From assembly GCA_001770205.1 (NCBI GenBank), contig MEQL01000042.1:1-64000 (forward strand): 64,000 bases of DNA. Direction: 5' to 3'. The notes below the pieces were generated by a model that saw nothing but the letters and a program-made list of their open reading frames with translations, was not told the DNA's origin and ran no database searches. A program made the position numbers and the translations under genes. Origin of the DNA: Bdellovibrionales bacterium RIFOXYD12_FULL_39_22. GTDB taxonomy: Bacteria; Bdellovibrionota; Bacteriovoracia; Bacteriovoracales; Bacteriovoracaceae. The number at the start of each line of letters is the position of its first letter. Within the stretch, counting starts at the first letter, position 1. Below are positions 17,912-27,197 of this stretch, one piece after another.

Positions 17912-18958
17912 TTATAAAGCAAGAGTAATTGGCGAAAGATTATTTTCCACACGAGATTTTATTCGACCTATTTGAAAAAATGTCATCTGATGTTTGCGCT
18001 GCCAGGCCGCAAAATCTTCTAAGGAATTAGCATTAACCATAAAAAGTAAACCGCCACTGGTTTGTGGATCTGCCAACAAATATTTTACCTGTTTGGGAAG
18101 GCCATTAAAATCTTGCTCGTAACTGGCCAAATTCCGCATCGTTCCTCCCGGGATCATCTCCTTTTCGATGTAATAATCTACATTGGGCAATTTAGGAATT
18201 TTTGAAAAATCAACTTGCGCACAGATATCAGCTCTTCCACAACACTCTAACAAATGACCTAAAAAACCAAACCCCGTAACATCCGTCATGGCCGTAACAT
18301 AACTCAATTTGCCTAACTCGTATCCAACGCTATTTAACTCTTTCATAGTAGCAAGAGCTACTGCACGATCTCCCTCTCTTAACTGGCAAAATTTCTCCGC
18401 AGTAGTAAGCAATCCAATTCCCAGAGGCTTACTTAAAAAAATATAGTCACCATCTTGGGCCGTATTATTTTTTTTAATATTCGAAAGCATGACTTCTCCG
18501 GTAACCGCAAGGCCAAAGATCGGATCTGCAATATCTATACTGTGTCCGCCGGCCAAAGGAATCTGCACACGATCACAAACGGCCCGCGCCCCCTCAATAA
18601 CAACGGAAGCAATTTCGGCCGGTAACTTACTGAGAGGCCAACCTAAAATAGCAATGGCCATGAGAGGGCGACCTCCCATGGCATAAATATCACTAATAGC
18701 ATTTACGGAAGCAATTTGGCCGAAGTCAAAAGGGTCATCAACAATCGGGGTAAAAAAATCAGTAGTACTGATAATTGCTCGCCCTCCCCCTATGTCAAAC
18801 ACGGCCGCATCATCTTTGCTTTCATTACCCACTAACAACTGAGGAAAATCTATTCTCGCAGAGGAGTGCGAATGTAAAATTTTTTCTAAATCTTTAGGTG
18901 AAATTTTACAACCACAACCGGCACCTGGACTGAATTGAGTTAATTTAAAGTTACTCAT
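17912..18958 (-). CDS. selD: selenide, water dikinase (selenophosphate synthetase)
   Basis: A 348-residue enzyme that makes selenophosphate from selenide and ATP, the donor for selenocysteine and for 2-selenouridine in tRNA. The active site is the Cys form (AGCGCKIS, Cys17, Lys18), so no selenocysteine is needed. ATP-site segments include DDAAVFDIGGGRAI, ASVNAISDIYAMGG, AGGHSIDI and DVTGFGFLGHL. It ends 24 bases from the convergent PAP2 gene. It is preceded, 15 bases apart and in the same direction, by a gene for a Cys/His-rich protein. No selA, selB or selU was seen in this window. Confidence 0.96.
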   Translation of the reverse strand: MSNFKLTQFSPGAGCGCKISPKDLEKILHSHSSARIDFPQLLVGNESKDDAAVFDIGGGRAIISTTDFFTPIVDDPFDFGQIASVNAISDIYAMGGRPLMAIAILGWPLSKLPAEIASVVIEGARAVCDRVQIPLAGGHSIDIADPIFGLAVTGEVMLSNIKKNNTAQDGDYIFLSKPLGIGLLTTAEKFCQLREGDRAVALATMKELNSVGYELGKLSYVTAMTDVTGFGFLGHLLECCGRADICAQVDFSKIPKLPNVDYYIEKEMIPGGTMRNLASYEQDFNGLPKQVKYLLADPQTSGGLLFMVNANSLEDFAAWQRKHQMTFFQIGRIKSRVENNLSPITLAL

Positions 18959-18973
18959 ATTTGAATCCGAGAC

Positions 18974-19627
18974 TCATCGTCTAAGTTGTTGAGTGGCAAA
19001 ATTAAAAAGATATTTTCTAAACTCTAAAACATTAAACTCTGTCAAATAGGGAATAATCGCCAAATTGCTCGGAATGTAATCATAAAGCAAATTTTCTAAC
19101 GTAAATTGGATGGTCTGCATACCCACATAGAGTTCAATAAAAAAATCCATATCGCGATTTTGCCAATATGGAATCAAGGCAGCAACATCCTTGTGATTGT
19201 TGCAACAAAGGCACCCCGAACAATTTCCTCCGTTTTGAATAAATTGAATATGATGGTGAGTATGTTTAGCAATTAATGCCTCTCGCTCATCACACTGCTC
19301 AGAAAAATTATCAATTAACGAATTGGCCATGGATGGTTCTTCAATAAGCGTTATAAATAATTTTTCATAGAAAGTTGAATAAAGTGAAGCGAAGATACTA
19401 TCCTCCATTAGATAGTAAAAAAAATCTTCTTTCGATTTTGCGGTACGATGCAAACTCTCTACACTCTCTATGGCCAAATTATAAGGAAACTCTTTTAGTC
19501 CTTCTAAGGTGTGGAAAAATTCGATGAAAATATCTACATTATTCGCATTATCAATTACATTATCACTAACAATACGTTTCTCACTAACGTTCTCTTTATT
19601 GCTGTTGTTGCGTTTTAAAAAAAACAT
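18974..19627 (-). CDS. unknown Cys/His-rich protein upstream of selD
   Basis: A 217-residue soluble protein, probably cytoplasmic (no signal peptide), preceded by GAAGAGGG. It is helical. A central cluster could hold a metal: Cys112, the run KHTHHH at 121-126, and GNCSGCLCCNNH with Cys136, Cys139, Cys141, Cys142 and His145. No family is recognised. The 15-base spacing to selD suggests one transcript, so a link to selenium handling or to a metal cofactor is a reasonable guess but unproven. Confidence 0.65.
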   Translation of the reverse strand: MFFLKRNNSNKENVSEKRIVSDNVIDNANNVDIFIEFFHTLEGLKEFPYNLAIESVESLHRTAKSKEDFFYYLMEDSIFASLYSTFYEKLFITLIEEPSMANSLIDNFSEQCDEREALIAKHTHHHIQFIQNGGNCSGCLCCNNHKDVAALIPYWQNRDMDFFIELYVGMQTIQFTLENLLYDYIPSNLAIIPYLTEFNVLEFRKYLFNFATQQLRR

Positions 19628-19676
19628 AGGCGGCCCTCTTCACACACATCCCTAAAATAGATTATGGCCGGCAACC

Positions 19677-19765
19677 CTATTTATGGCAAGAAAAAATCCA
19701 GCGCTATTCCAACACCATAAATAGCGAGCACTTTGTTGGCCAACATCTACTCTTTTCAAAAGAGT
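19677..19765. repeat. two perfect inverted repeats between selD unit and Bat operon
   Basis: CTATTTATGG (19677-19686) pairs perfectly with CCATAAATAG (19715-19724) across 28 bases. ACTCTTTT (19749-19756) pairs perfectly with AAAAGAGT (19758-19765) across one base. The pair lies in the 244-base gap between the Cys/His-rich gene and batE. They could be an operator pair or structured RNA. I see no gene in the gap. Confidence 0.5.
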
Positions 19766-19823
19766 GGTATCACGAACCGAGAATAAATTACTGATTGCAT
19801 TGGCCATTGGAATAAATTTATTT

Positions 19824-19859
19824 AAGTGGCATGAAAAAATGTTTTTTCCATTACCACTT
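19824..19859 (-). terminator. likely terminator of the Bat operon
   Basis: AAGTGG (19824-19829) and CCACTT (19854-19859) close an imperfect hairpin whose arms include GAAAAAA/TTTTTTC. It lies 12 bases after the batE stop on the minus strand. The stem is AT-rich and the downstream T-run is weak, so strength is uncertain. Confidence 0.5.
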
Positions 19860-19871
19860 TCCTTGGCCAGA

Positions 19872-20618
19872 TTAAAAAATAATACTGCTGGCCTTGATCC
19901 AGCCTTTCTTACGATCTGCCAATTCTATTTGCACCCATTCATTTCCTAGTTTATCGGTGATTTCAAATTCGGCCCCAGAATGCAATGAAAAAAGTAAGAT
20001 ATTATTTTGTCCAGTAGCAGAATAGACATTGGCCTCCGAAACAGTTACAACTCCAAAATCCTTTTGGAAGGCAAAATCATTTATATAGATCACCATAAAT
20101 CCACAAAATAAAATTGCCAGCGAAAAACTGCTCCAGCGCAACCACTCCGTTTTGTAGAAAGAATTAATAATTAAAAAAATCCAGAAGGCCATATGCAAGA
20201 AGGCTAAAAAATATATTTGCTCCTTTTTGCTCAATAGATTTTTTAAAGAAATAGCATCTATCCAACTGGCCTTGAGATTCTCGATTTTATCCTGGGCCTT
20301 CTTTTGCGCATATTCTAAATTATATTTTACATCACCATCTCTGGGCATTAATTGCAAGGCCTTCTTATAATGGAAGATGGCCGACCCTAATTGATTATCT
20401 TTAAAGTAAAAACTTCCCAAGTTATAGTGGGCCACTCCGTTTTCACCCGCCAGACCTTCATCGGCCATAGCTTGTTTTAGCAAAGCTATGGCCTTGCTAT
20501 AATCGCCTTGATCATACTCTGCCAAGGCACTATTCATAAAGGTCTCAGCGGACGCGATATAGGAGAAAATCGACACATAGAAAAGTAGCGATAAGATTGC
20601 TGCAATTTTTACTTTCAT
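19872..20618 (-). CDS. batE: BatE-like TPR and SH3 protein
   Basis: A 248-residue protein: signal peptide (1-23), three TPR units at about 25-110 (MNSALAEYDQGDYSKAI, AHYNLGSFYFKDNQLGSAI, VKYNLEYAQKKAQ), two membrane segments at about 130-175, and a C-terminal SH3-like domain (VYSATGQNNI, GWIKASSIIF). This domain order matches BatE of the Bacteroides aerotolerance operon. It is probably a periplasmic scaffold. Its start overlaps the end of batD by four bases, and it is the last gene of the operon. Confidence 0.85.
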   Translation of the reverse strand: MKVKIAAILSLLFYVSIFSYIASAETFMNSALAEYDQGDYSKAIALLKQAMADEGLAGENGVAHYNLGSFYFKDNQLGSAIFHYKKALQLMPRDGDVKYNLEYAQKKAQDKIENLKASWIDAISLKNLLSKKEQIYFLAFLHMAFWIFLIINSFYKTEWLRWSSFSLAILFCGFMVIYINDFAFQKDFGVVTVSEANVYSATGQNNILLFSLHSGAEFEITDKLGNEWVQIELADRKKGWIKASSIIF

Positions 20619-22447
20619 CGTTTAATCTCTTTTTCTAATTTCCGCACTAATAGGTCACATTTGGTAATTAGCTCGGCCAACGAATATTTTATCTCTCCAC
20701 CGTAAATACCTCCTTCAAATAATTTTAACAGTTCATAGATGGAGGTGCGCAGTTGCGATGAAGCAATATAATCTTTTGTCTTTTTTTCTACATCATTTGG
20801 AGTAAGGGCCATGCCATCAAAATCCAATCGGTCTCCGAGATATGCGCGAAAGGTATTGGAAAGGTCAACAACCTTCATCTGGCCAGTCTTAAACGAGGCC
20901 AGTTTCCTTTTATAACTTTTATAGGCCTGGGTTTTTCGGGCCAATCCACGATCTTCTTCGAAGCGCTGTCTTCGCCAGGCCAAAACTTGTAACAAAAGAT
21001 AAAAAAACAATGGGAGTAACGATAGGGTAACAACGGCATACAACTCTCTTTTCCCAATAGGGAGACCTTTCCATTGCCCACCGCTACCATTTCGTTTAAT
21101 CGGCATTAAATCTTGCCCTAACATTTTTATGGCCCGCCGTTGATCTACAACTTTATTATCTTCATTTGCCTGAACGATAGACAATTTTTCATCTACGGCC
21201 TTACTTATCTGTAACGTCATTGATTCTGTCTTTGCCACTTCATACTGTCCGCTGTGAGGATTATAAAAGACAAATTCGATGGCCGGAAGGATCAGTTGCC
21301 CATCTTTTTGAGGAACCAGGCCATATTTAAAAATTTTTTGGCCCACAACAACTTCTTTATCTGTTCTGATATCTACTGTTGGTTTATCCTCATAAATTTT
21401 AAATCCCTCAAATTGCATTGGAGGCAAGCTAATATCTCGAATATTTCCCTCTCCGGTTATGGACAGCGATAATGTTGCAGATTCTCCTACCATCAGATTA
21501 TTTTTTGAAAGCTCCGACTGAATAGAAAAACGGCCGATATGTCCCGTAAAATTGGCCGGCCGATTACTGGATGGAAGTTGACTGACTGCTACACTTAAGG
21601 ACTTCGTCTTCAAACGAACCTGTTTGACCTGCTGAAACCCGCCAAAAAATCCGCCAAAAAGAGAACCGCCTCGTCGGGCGCGGCCACTGTCATCGACTAC
21701 ACTGGCCACCAACTCTGCCGGTTCAATCGTAAGTGTCCCAACTTTAGTCGGAAAAAGAGCGTGACGAATTTCTGTAACATTCCACTCTATCCCGTTAATC
21801 ACCGTACGAAAACGGCGTTGTTCTCCTAAATCTTCTTTCACAAAACCTTCAAATTGTGGCCACTTACCGATATTGGCACCAGAAATCCCTACCCTGTCAA
21901 AAAATCTGAAGGTATAGATAATTTGCTGGTTAACGACTGCCGATTTGCTATCGATAGTCGCTTGCACGAAATAACCTCGTTCGCCCAAGCGCTCATCTTG
22001 GCCAACAGATTCATTACTCGGGGATTGATTCCCTTCAGCGGCGCTTTCCCCTTCAGTGGAAAATACTTGCATTTCAATAGCGTTACTTTGAATTTTTGAC
22101 CCATTAAGTTCTAAAATTGCCGGGCCTAATGAAAATGTTCCTGCGCTTTTAGGGGCGAGATTGTAGTAAAAACTTTTTTCAACACTCATCGAACCATTGA
22201 CAATCTGCACACTCTGGCCTGAGCTTTGAGAGACAATTTCAAAATTATCCATCCCCGCAACAGATAAATTGCCGGCGTTATTTGCCCCGCGTACGGCAAT
22301 TTGCAATTGTACTTCATCTTCTAATGCCATGCTATTTTTATCAACACTCAACTCTACTGAGATTTGAGCATAGCTTTTGACTGATACAAATAACATCACG
22401 ACAAGCAAAAAAATTATTGTTAGAAGGCCTTTTACCACTTTGTTCAC
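20615..22447 (-). CDS. batD: BatD-like protein
   Basis: About 610 residues. I place the start at the GTG at 22447, nine bases after AAAGGA. A TTG at 22456 is also in frame. A signal peptide is followed by repeated beta-sandwich units of the BatD family (ISVELSVDKNSMALEDEVQLQI, YFVQATIDSKSAVVNQQIIYTF in shortened form), a membrane helix at about 470-490 and a cytoplasmic helical tail (about 495-610). BatD proteins belong to MoxR-BatA-BatB clusters and are thought to scaffold the periplasmic side. It overlaps or abuts the batB-C gene. Confidence 0.88.
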   Translation of the reverse strand: MNKVVKGLLTIIFLLVVMLFVSVKSYAQISVELSVDKNSMALEDEVQLQIAVRGANNAGNLSVAGMDNFEIVSQSSGQSVQIVNGSMSVEKSFYYNLAPKSAGTFSLGPAILELNGSKIQSNAIEMQVFSTEGESAAEGNQSPSNESVGQDERLGERGYFVQATIDSKSAVVNQQIIYTFRFFDRVGISGANIGKWPQFEGFVKEDLGEQRRFRTVINGIEWNVTEIRHALFPTKVGTLTIEPAELVASVVDDSGRARRGGSLFGGFFGGFQQVKQVRLKTKSLSVAVSQLPSSNRPANFTGHIGRFSIQSELSKNNLMVGESATLSLSITGEGNIRDISLPPMQFEGFKIYEDKPTVDIRTDKEVVVGQKIFKYGLVPQKDGQLILPAIEFVFYNPHSGQYEVAKTESMTLQISKAVDEKLSIVQANEDNKVVDQRRAIKMLGQDLMPIKRNGSGGQWKGLPIGKRELYAVVTLSLLPLFFYLLLQVLAWRRQRFEEDRGLARKTQAYKSYKRKLASFKTGQMKVVDLSNTFRAYLGDRLDFDGMALTPNDVEKKTKDYIASSQLRTSIYELLKLFEGGIYGGEIKYSLAELITKCDLLVRKLEKEIKR

Positions 22448-22449
22448 AA

Positions 22450-24276
22450 TTACCAATCCTTTTCTACCTGATATTGTCCACTGCTTTTTAACTTTTCTTT
22501 TAAATATTTACTGCGATCCTCTTGCAAATTTGAAAGCACACGCGCGGCCTCCTCTTGATTCATTTTTTTATCTTTCTCATTCTCACTCATAGAACCATCT
22601 GCGGAAGTTGCTTGCGCTGGTTGCTCTTCTGGCGGCCGTTTATTTTTTTCATCTTCTTGCTTGTTAGCATTTTGCTTATCCTCTTCCTTTTGTCCATCCT
22701 TTTTTTCTTGTTGTTGCTCTTTTGCACTTTGCTCTTTTTTATCTTGATTCTCTTTTTGATCTTGTTGCTGCTGTTGTTGATCTTGCTGATTCTGATTCTG
22801 ATTCTGATTTTGGTTTTGGTTTTGTTGATTTTGTTGCTGCTTTTTCATCTCTTCTAGGCGTCGCTTCAGCTCCTCACGTGTCTTCTCTAAATTGTATTTG
22901 GCATCTTGATCATCTGGGTCTAAATCTAGTGCCTTTTGATAAAACTCGATGGCCTCTTTGAGTTTTCCCTGCTTATTGGCCACATTGCCCAGATTATAAT
23001 AAGATTTCTGTGTAAGATCTTTATCACCATAGATGGCCGTCTGGGTAAAAAGTTTTTCTGCATCTTCAAATTGGTTCATCTTGTAGTAGGTGCTGCCTAA
23101 GTTATATTTCAGATCATAATCATTCGGACGCTCAATCTGCTGATCCAAAAATCCCTTTAGTGCCTCTTGATATTTTTCCGCTTTGTAAAGTGAAGTTGGA
23201 TCTGAGTTAAAGTCAAAAATCCCTGCGGAGGCACTATTTATAGGTAGAGTAAAAATAAAAATTAGCGGAAAAAGGAAAACAAAAAGTTTTCCACTCGCAC
23301 GCTCTTTGTAAAAAATTTCTAAAAAAAGCAAGAGTAATGCCAAGAGTAATGGCCACTGAAAACGCTCTTCAAAGCGTTGTCGTCGGCCACTTTTTAGTTC
23401 TTTATCTTCTACATCTTTATTAATACTCTCATAAATTTTTTCCAAATCCATATCACCAGTTATGGATCGCACGTAGCTACCACCCGTTTCCAGTGCAATT
23501 TTTTGTAAACTCTCCTCCTCCAGCAGAGAAATAATCATCTCCCCATTCCGATCTTTTTTAAGGCCACCACTGCCATCTGGAATTGGTGCACCTCCTTCTT
23601 TGCCAATACCTACCGTAAAAATTTTAATCTGCTGCGCACGCGCCTCCTTAGCAACTTCTAATGCATGGCCACTATGATCTTCTCCGTCCGTAATCAAAAT
23701 CAAAACACGCGACTTTTTATCTGTCTGATCAAAACTTTTAATCGCAATTTGCATGGCCTCCGCAATGTTTGTTCCCGGCACGGGAATAAGTTCTGTAGTT
23801 AAATCATCTAAAAATATTTGCACGGCCCCATAATCTAGAGTTAGTGGACTCTGTAAAAAGGCCGTTCCGGCAAATGCCACCAGTCCCACGCGATCGCCAT
23901 TTAGTATCTGCATAAGATCAATAATCTCGCGTTTAGCACGCTCTAGGCGATTGGGGGAAACATCTTGGGCCAACATACTTTGTGAAACATCTAAAGCGAT
24001 GATAATATCAACACCCCGACGTTTTACCTCTTCCCAATGATAACCCCACTTGGGACGAATAAGGGCCACTATCAATAAAAAGACTGCTGCAATAATTAGA
24101 AAAATTTTAAATTTCTGTCTGGAATAAGATACACCCTGCAATAAGCGGCCTTTTAGGGCCGGCCCAACAAAAAGATCAATTAATTTTTGCTTGCGCTTAA
24201 AGGCCCAAATATAAAAAAATAGCAATGCGGGAACCAGCCAAAGCATCCATAAAAATTGTAAATTACCAAATTTCAC
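22450..24276 (-). CDS. BatB-BatC fusion: VWA domain with TPR domain
   Basis: A 608-residue protein starting at GTG, five bases after GGGGG. Two helices precede a VWA domain (about 90-285) with MIDAS DVSQS and LITDGEDHSGH. A helix follows at about 306-322 and another at 331-350. Then come TPR units (AEKYQEALKGFL, LKYNLGSTYYKMNQFEDAE, AKYNLEKTREELK) and a low-complexity tail of Gln, Asn, Lys and Glu up to residue 560. In Bacteroides BatB and BatC are separate, so this looks like a natural fusion. The VWA part should contact BatA or BatD at the membrane. Confidence 0.9.
   Translation of the reverse strand: MKFGNLQFLWMLWLVPALLFFYIWAFKRKQKLIDLFVGPALKGRLLQGVSYSRQKFKIFLIIAAVFLLIVALIRPKWGYHWEEVKRRGVDIIIALDVSQSMLAQDVSPNRLERAKREIIDLMQILNGDRVGLVAFAGTAFLQSPLTLDYGAVQIFLDDLTTELIPVPGTNIAEAMQIAIKSFDQTDKKSRVLILITDGEDHSGHALEVAKEARAQQIKIFTVGIGKEGGAPIPDGSGGLKKDRNGEMIISLLEEESLQKIALETGGSYVRSITGDMDLEKIYESINKDVEDKELKSGRRQRFEERFQWPLLLALLLLFLEIFYKERASGKLFVFLFPLIFIFTLPINSASAGIFDFNSDPTSLYKAEKYQEALKGFLDQQIERPNDYDLKYNLGSTYYKMNQFEDAEKLFTQTAIYGDKDLTQKSYYNLGNVANKQGKLKEAIEFYQKALDLDPDDQDAKYNLEKTREELKRRLEEMKKQQQNQQNQNQNQNQNQNQQDQQQQQQDQKENQDKKEQSAKEQQQEKKDGQKEEDKQNANKQEDEKNKRPPEEQPAQATSADGSMSENEKDKKMNQEEAARVLSNLQEDRSKYLKEKLKSSGQYQVEKDW
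22786..22836. repeat. hexanucleotide repeat coding Gln-Asn dipeptides
   Basis: On the plus strand, consecutive units near ATTCTG and GGTTTT form a 6-base-period tract encoding alternating Asn and Gln in the BatB-C tail. Because the unit is six bases, slippage would change length without shifting frame. Confidence 0.75.
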
Positions 24277-24290
24277 ATGATCCCCCTATC

Positions 24291-25277
24291 TCACGGAATC
24301 TTTCTAAGTTTCGTGTTACCCAAAACAACTTCCACCAATAAAAAGAGCAGACCGACAATTACAAAGAAATGAAATAACTCGTTATACTCGGTATACTCTT
24401 TAACCTTAACTTCCGTTTTTTCTAAGCGATCGATCTCTTCATAAATTTTTTCTAACTCCTGCGTATCTGTGGCGCGATAATATTTACCGCCAGTAATATG
24501 TGCCACTTCCTGCAACGTCCCTTCATCCAAATCAACCTCTTGATACTGATAAGTCGGGCCAAAAATTCCCTGCTGCAAGAAAGGAGCAGGCCCTCTGGTT
24601 CCAACCCCGATAGTATAAATTTTTATACCAAATGTCTTACTAAGTTCGGCGGCCTGCACGGGGGAAATCCGGCCAGAATTGCTACGCCCATCTGTTAACA
24701 AAATAATAATTTTACTTTTGGACTTCAACTCCTTTATGCGGTTAATACTAATTCCAATCCCCGATCCTATGGCCGTACTTTGCCCGGCCATTCCCAATTC
24801 AATTTTTTTTAAAAACTCTACTAAAATTCCATGATCTAGTGTCAATGGGCATTGAGTGTAGGCATCATCTCCAAAAACCACAATTCCCATCCTATCGGCA
24901 GCACGTTTATCAATGAAATCGGCCACTACTTTTTTTACAATATCCAAACGCTGAACTCGCTCTCCTTTTAATTCAAAATCTAAAGCGGCCATACTTCCCG
25001 AAGTATCTAGTGCTAATACAATATCAACTCCTTCTGAACTAATTTCAGAAAAAGTTTTTCCGGATTGTGGCCGGGCCATGGCCAAAATTAGGGCCACCAG
25101 GCCCAACGACCTAAGAACTAATAAAATTTGACGTGGATGAAAGCTAGATTTTTTTCCAATTTTTTTCAACGTCTCTATGCTAGAAAACCGAATCCTGCCA
25201 CCGCTATGTCTTCCGTAATAAATCAAAGGGACCAGCAAAAAAATTAACGCTAGAAAAGCGGGATTGGCAAACCTCAT
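24291..25277 (-). CDS. batA: BatA-like VWA membrane protein
   Basis: A 328-residue protein with helices at about 7-22 and 51-65, a VWA domain at about 80-270 and a closing helix near 300-320. The MIDAS motif is DTSGS, followed by GMAGQSTAIGSGIGISI and LLTDGRSNSG. This is the usual BatA length and layout. The start overlaps the end of the preceding gene by four bases and follows GGAG. It ends 14 bases before the BatB-C start, and the pair probably forms the VWA heart of the complex. Confidence 0.92.
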   Translation of the reverse strand: MRFANPAFLALIFLLVPLIYYGRHSGGRIRFSSIETLKKIGKKSSFHPRQILLVLRSLGLVALILAMARPQSGKTFSEISSEGVDIVLALDTSGSMAALDFELKGERVQRLDIVKKVVADFIDKRAADRMGIVVFGDDAYTQCPLTLDHGILVEFLKKIELGMAGQSTAIGSGIGISINRIKELKSKSKIIILLTDGRSNSGRISPVQAAELSKTFGIKIYTIGVGTRGPAPFLQQGIFGPTYQYQEVDLDEGTLQEVAHITGGKYYRATDTQELEKIYEEIDRLEKTEVKVKEYTEYNELFHFFVIVGLLFLLVEVVLGNTKLRKIP

Positions 25278-26209
25278 ACGACCGACTCCTCTTCCACTAC
25301 TTCTTTCAAGGTAGTGCTTTCCACAAAGGCGGTGGCCTGTTTCATAATACGCACCCCTTCCTCCTGGGATAATTTACTATCGGTAAACTTCACCACATCA
25401 GTCATCTGTAATATTTCTAAAAATTCTTTTTTTAAATTATTATCAATGGCCAAATCGCCTCTCATAGATTTTTTTATCTCTTCAATAGTCATATCGGTAA
25501 CTGACAGACTAAAAACGTTCTCAAAATATTTGCGCATTATATCTGATAACGCGAAACTATATCGTTTGCACTCCCCGGCCATCAACAAATCCAAGGCCGC
25601 GAGCTTTGCCAACTCTTGGCGCGCCCACTGATGTGGTGGGATTGATATAACTTCTTCCACTTTGACTTGTTTGCGACGAAACCAATAGATGGACACCAAA
25701 ACTCCAATAAGAATAAGCACCACTAATAAAATTTGCCACCATCGCCAAATGCTTGAGAGTTTGCGCAATTCTTTTATATCCTTTAAAACAAATCCTTCCG
25801 CCTCCTTGCCCTTCAGCACCGAGGCCACTTCAATAAATATTTCGGCGGTAGCAACTTTCTGCTCTACTCCTTTTTTATCTTTGTAAGAGATGTTTACTGC
25901 CGGTAAAATATAAGATCCCGTCATATCTGCACGTAGCTTATACCATCTCGACAAAACAATTTGTCCCTCCACCTCTTTGGAATCTGTCTGGCCAAAATCA
26001 ACAATTCTAAATCCTAAAATATCTCGGCCAACATCAGGAATCTCCACCGCGATATTTTTATCGTGTTCCATTTCAACGGTAAAGGTCACCACATCACCAG
26101 TAGTGACAGTGGCCTTATCTGCTTTAGCACGCACCACCACCTCTGATGCCGCCCACAAAAATGAGAAGTTCAAAAATACAAAAATAAATAAAATTTTAGA
26201 AAAAGACAT
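25274..26209 (-). CDS. Bat-operon membrane protein, DUF4381-like
   Basis: About 311 residues from the ATG at 26209, with GAGAG upstream. A GTG at 26221 is in frame but overlaps the previous stop. A signal peptide precedes a BatD-like beta-sandwich (SEVVVRAKADKATVTTGDVV in shortened form), then one helix near residue 165-182 and a cytoplasmic domain resembling DUF4381 (QWARQELAKLAAL, ALSDIMRKYFENVFSL). Genes of this type sit next to DUF58 and BatA in other genomes and are thought to be adaptors. The assignment is by pattern. Confidence 0.75.
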   Translation of the reverse strand: MSFSKILFIFVFLNFSFLWAASEVVVRAKADKATVTTGDVVTFTVEMEHDKNIAVEIPDVGRDILGFRIVDFGQTDSKEVEGQIVLSRWYKLRADMTGSYILPAVNISYKDKKGVEQKVATAEIFIEVASVLKGKEAEGFVLKDIKELRKLSSIWRWWQILLVVLILIGVLVSIYWFRRKQVKVEEVISIPPHQWARQELAKLAALDLLMAGECKRYSFALSDIMRKYFENVFSLSVTDMTIEEIKKSMRGDLAIDNNLKKEFLEILQMTDVVKFTDSKLSQEEGVRIMKQATAFVESTTLKEVVEEESVV

Positions 26210-26217
26210 AACTACTC

Positions 26218-27177
26218 TCACTGCATCTTATCTGCAAAAATTTTCACATCTTCGGTTTTTAAAATATCTTCCATCAAATTACTATAAAGCATCTGGCCTT
26301 TTTGCATCTTATACTCCTCTTCTACCTGCTTAGTAATTTCGGCAAAAGGCTTATTAAATTTTGTTTTATTGGCCTCATAGTAATTTTTTATATCCGCCGG
26401 ATCAGCGCTAATCTTTTTACCAATTTCATCTTCTAAAACACGCTGAACCAATAGTTGCTTTTCAATATTTTCTAATTGCCGCCTAATCTTTCCATCATTT
26501 TGATATTGAAGTTTACGGGCCTTTGCCACTAACAACTCATCGGCAACATACTTTCGCAAAAAGTTTTGCTTGCCATCTTTGCCAGAAAATTCCTTTTTAT
26601 ATGCTTCCGGTAACTGATCCAAGGCCTCATTAACCTCAAAATTAAAAATTGGCCGCCCTTCAATTTTGGCCACAATTTCTCCGCCCTGATTTACCTCTAC
26701 CTTATCTTTTTCAAGCGCTGTCTGATTTTTTAGTTCGAATTTAGCAGCATTATATTTTTTAAGCCGTTCTAGCAAGGCCACGATACGCTTGGAAGAATCT
26801 TGCGAATCAAGAGAACTTTCATCGATGGCCTGCACCGCATAATATTTATGTAGCGCTTTCTCATATTCGCCATTTTCCTCATATAAATTCCCTAACGAAA
26901 AAGAGATTTTCGATTCAGTTTCTTTATCAAGTTTATTGTCAGACAGATATCGCTCATAGGCAACAATGGCCTCACCAACAACGCCCGCAGTTTGTAGTTT
27001 ATTGCCAACTTCTCTATAAAAATCACCTCTCCCACTGATGTGGCCTGAACTAATATTTCTCGCCGGCAACCCCCAAATAGCAAGAATCAGCAAAAGGCCA
27101 ACTAGCAACTGTGATGATAAAAGTATCACCATCCTTGCATCAATCAATTTTCGAGTTCCCTTATTCTCATTCATAGA
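26218..27177 (-). CDS. TPR and SurA-N-like membrane-anchored protein
   Basis: About 319 residues from the ATG at 27177, preceded by GGAGAAGGGA. An outer ATG at 27195 falls on that site. One helix (about 18-40) anchors it. TPR-like units follow (AIVAYERYLSDNK, ISFSLGNLYEENGEYEKAL). A region from about 165 resembles the N-terminal chaperone half of SurA/PpiD (IEGRPIFNFEVNEALDQLP, LRKYVADELLVAKARKL, ADPADIKNYYEANKTKF). I see no peptidyl-prolyl isomerase domain, so a chaperone role is more likely than an enzyme. Overlap and order place it between the DUF58 and DUF4381-like genes. Confidence 0.75.
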   Translation of the reverse strand, partial: SMNENKGTRKLIDARMVILLSSQLLVGLLLILAIWGLPARNISSGHISGRGDFYREVGNKLQTAGVVGEAIVAYERYLSDNKLDKETESKISFSLGNLYEENGEYEKALHKYYAVQAIDESSLDSQDSSKRIVALLERLKKYNAAKFELKNQTALEKDKVEVNQGGEIVAKIEGRPIFNFEVNEALDQLPEAYKKEFSGKDGKQNFLRKYVADELLVAKARKLQYQNDGKIRRQLENIEKQLLVQRVLEDEIGKKISADPADIKNYYEANKTKFNKPFAEITKQVEEEYKMQKGQMLYSNLMEDILKTEDVKIFADKMQ

Positions 27178-27197
27178 TCCCTTCTCCATCATCATAC

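Noticed and set aside
18900-18958. Selenocysteine in SelD
   Set aside because: The active-site codon is an ordinary Cys codon, with no in-frame TGA.
22555-22857. Hydrophobic Leu/Ile-rich plus-strand ORF
   Set aside because: It is the antisense reading of the Gln/Asn/Lys/Glu-rich tail of BatB-C, so the apparent membrane protein is an artefact.
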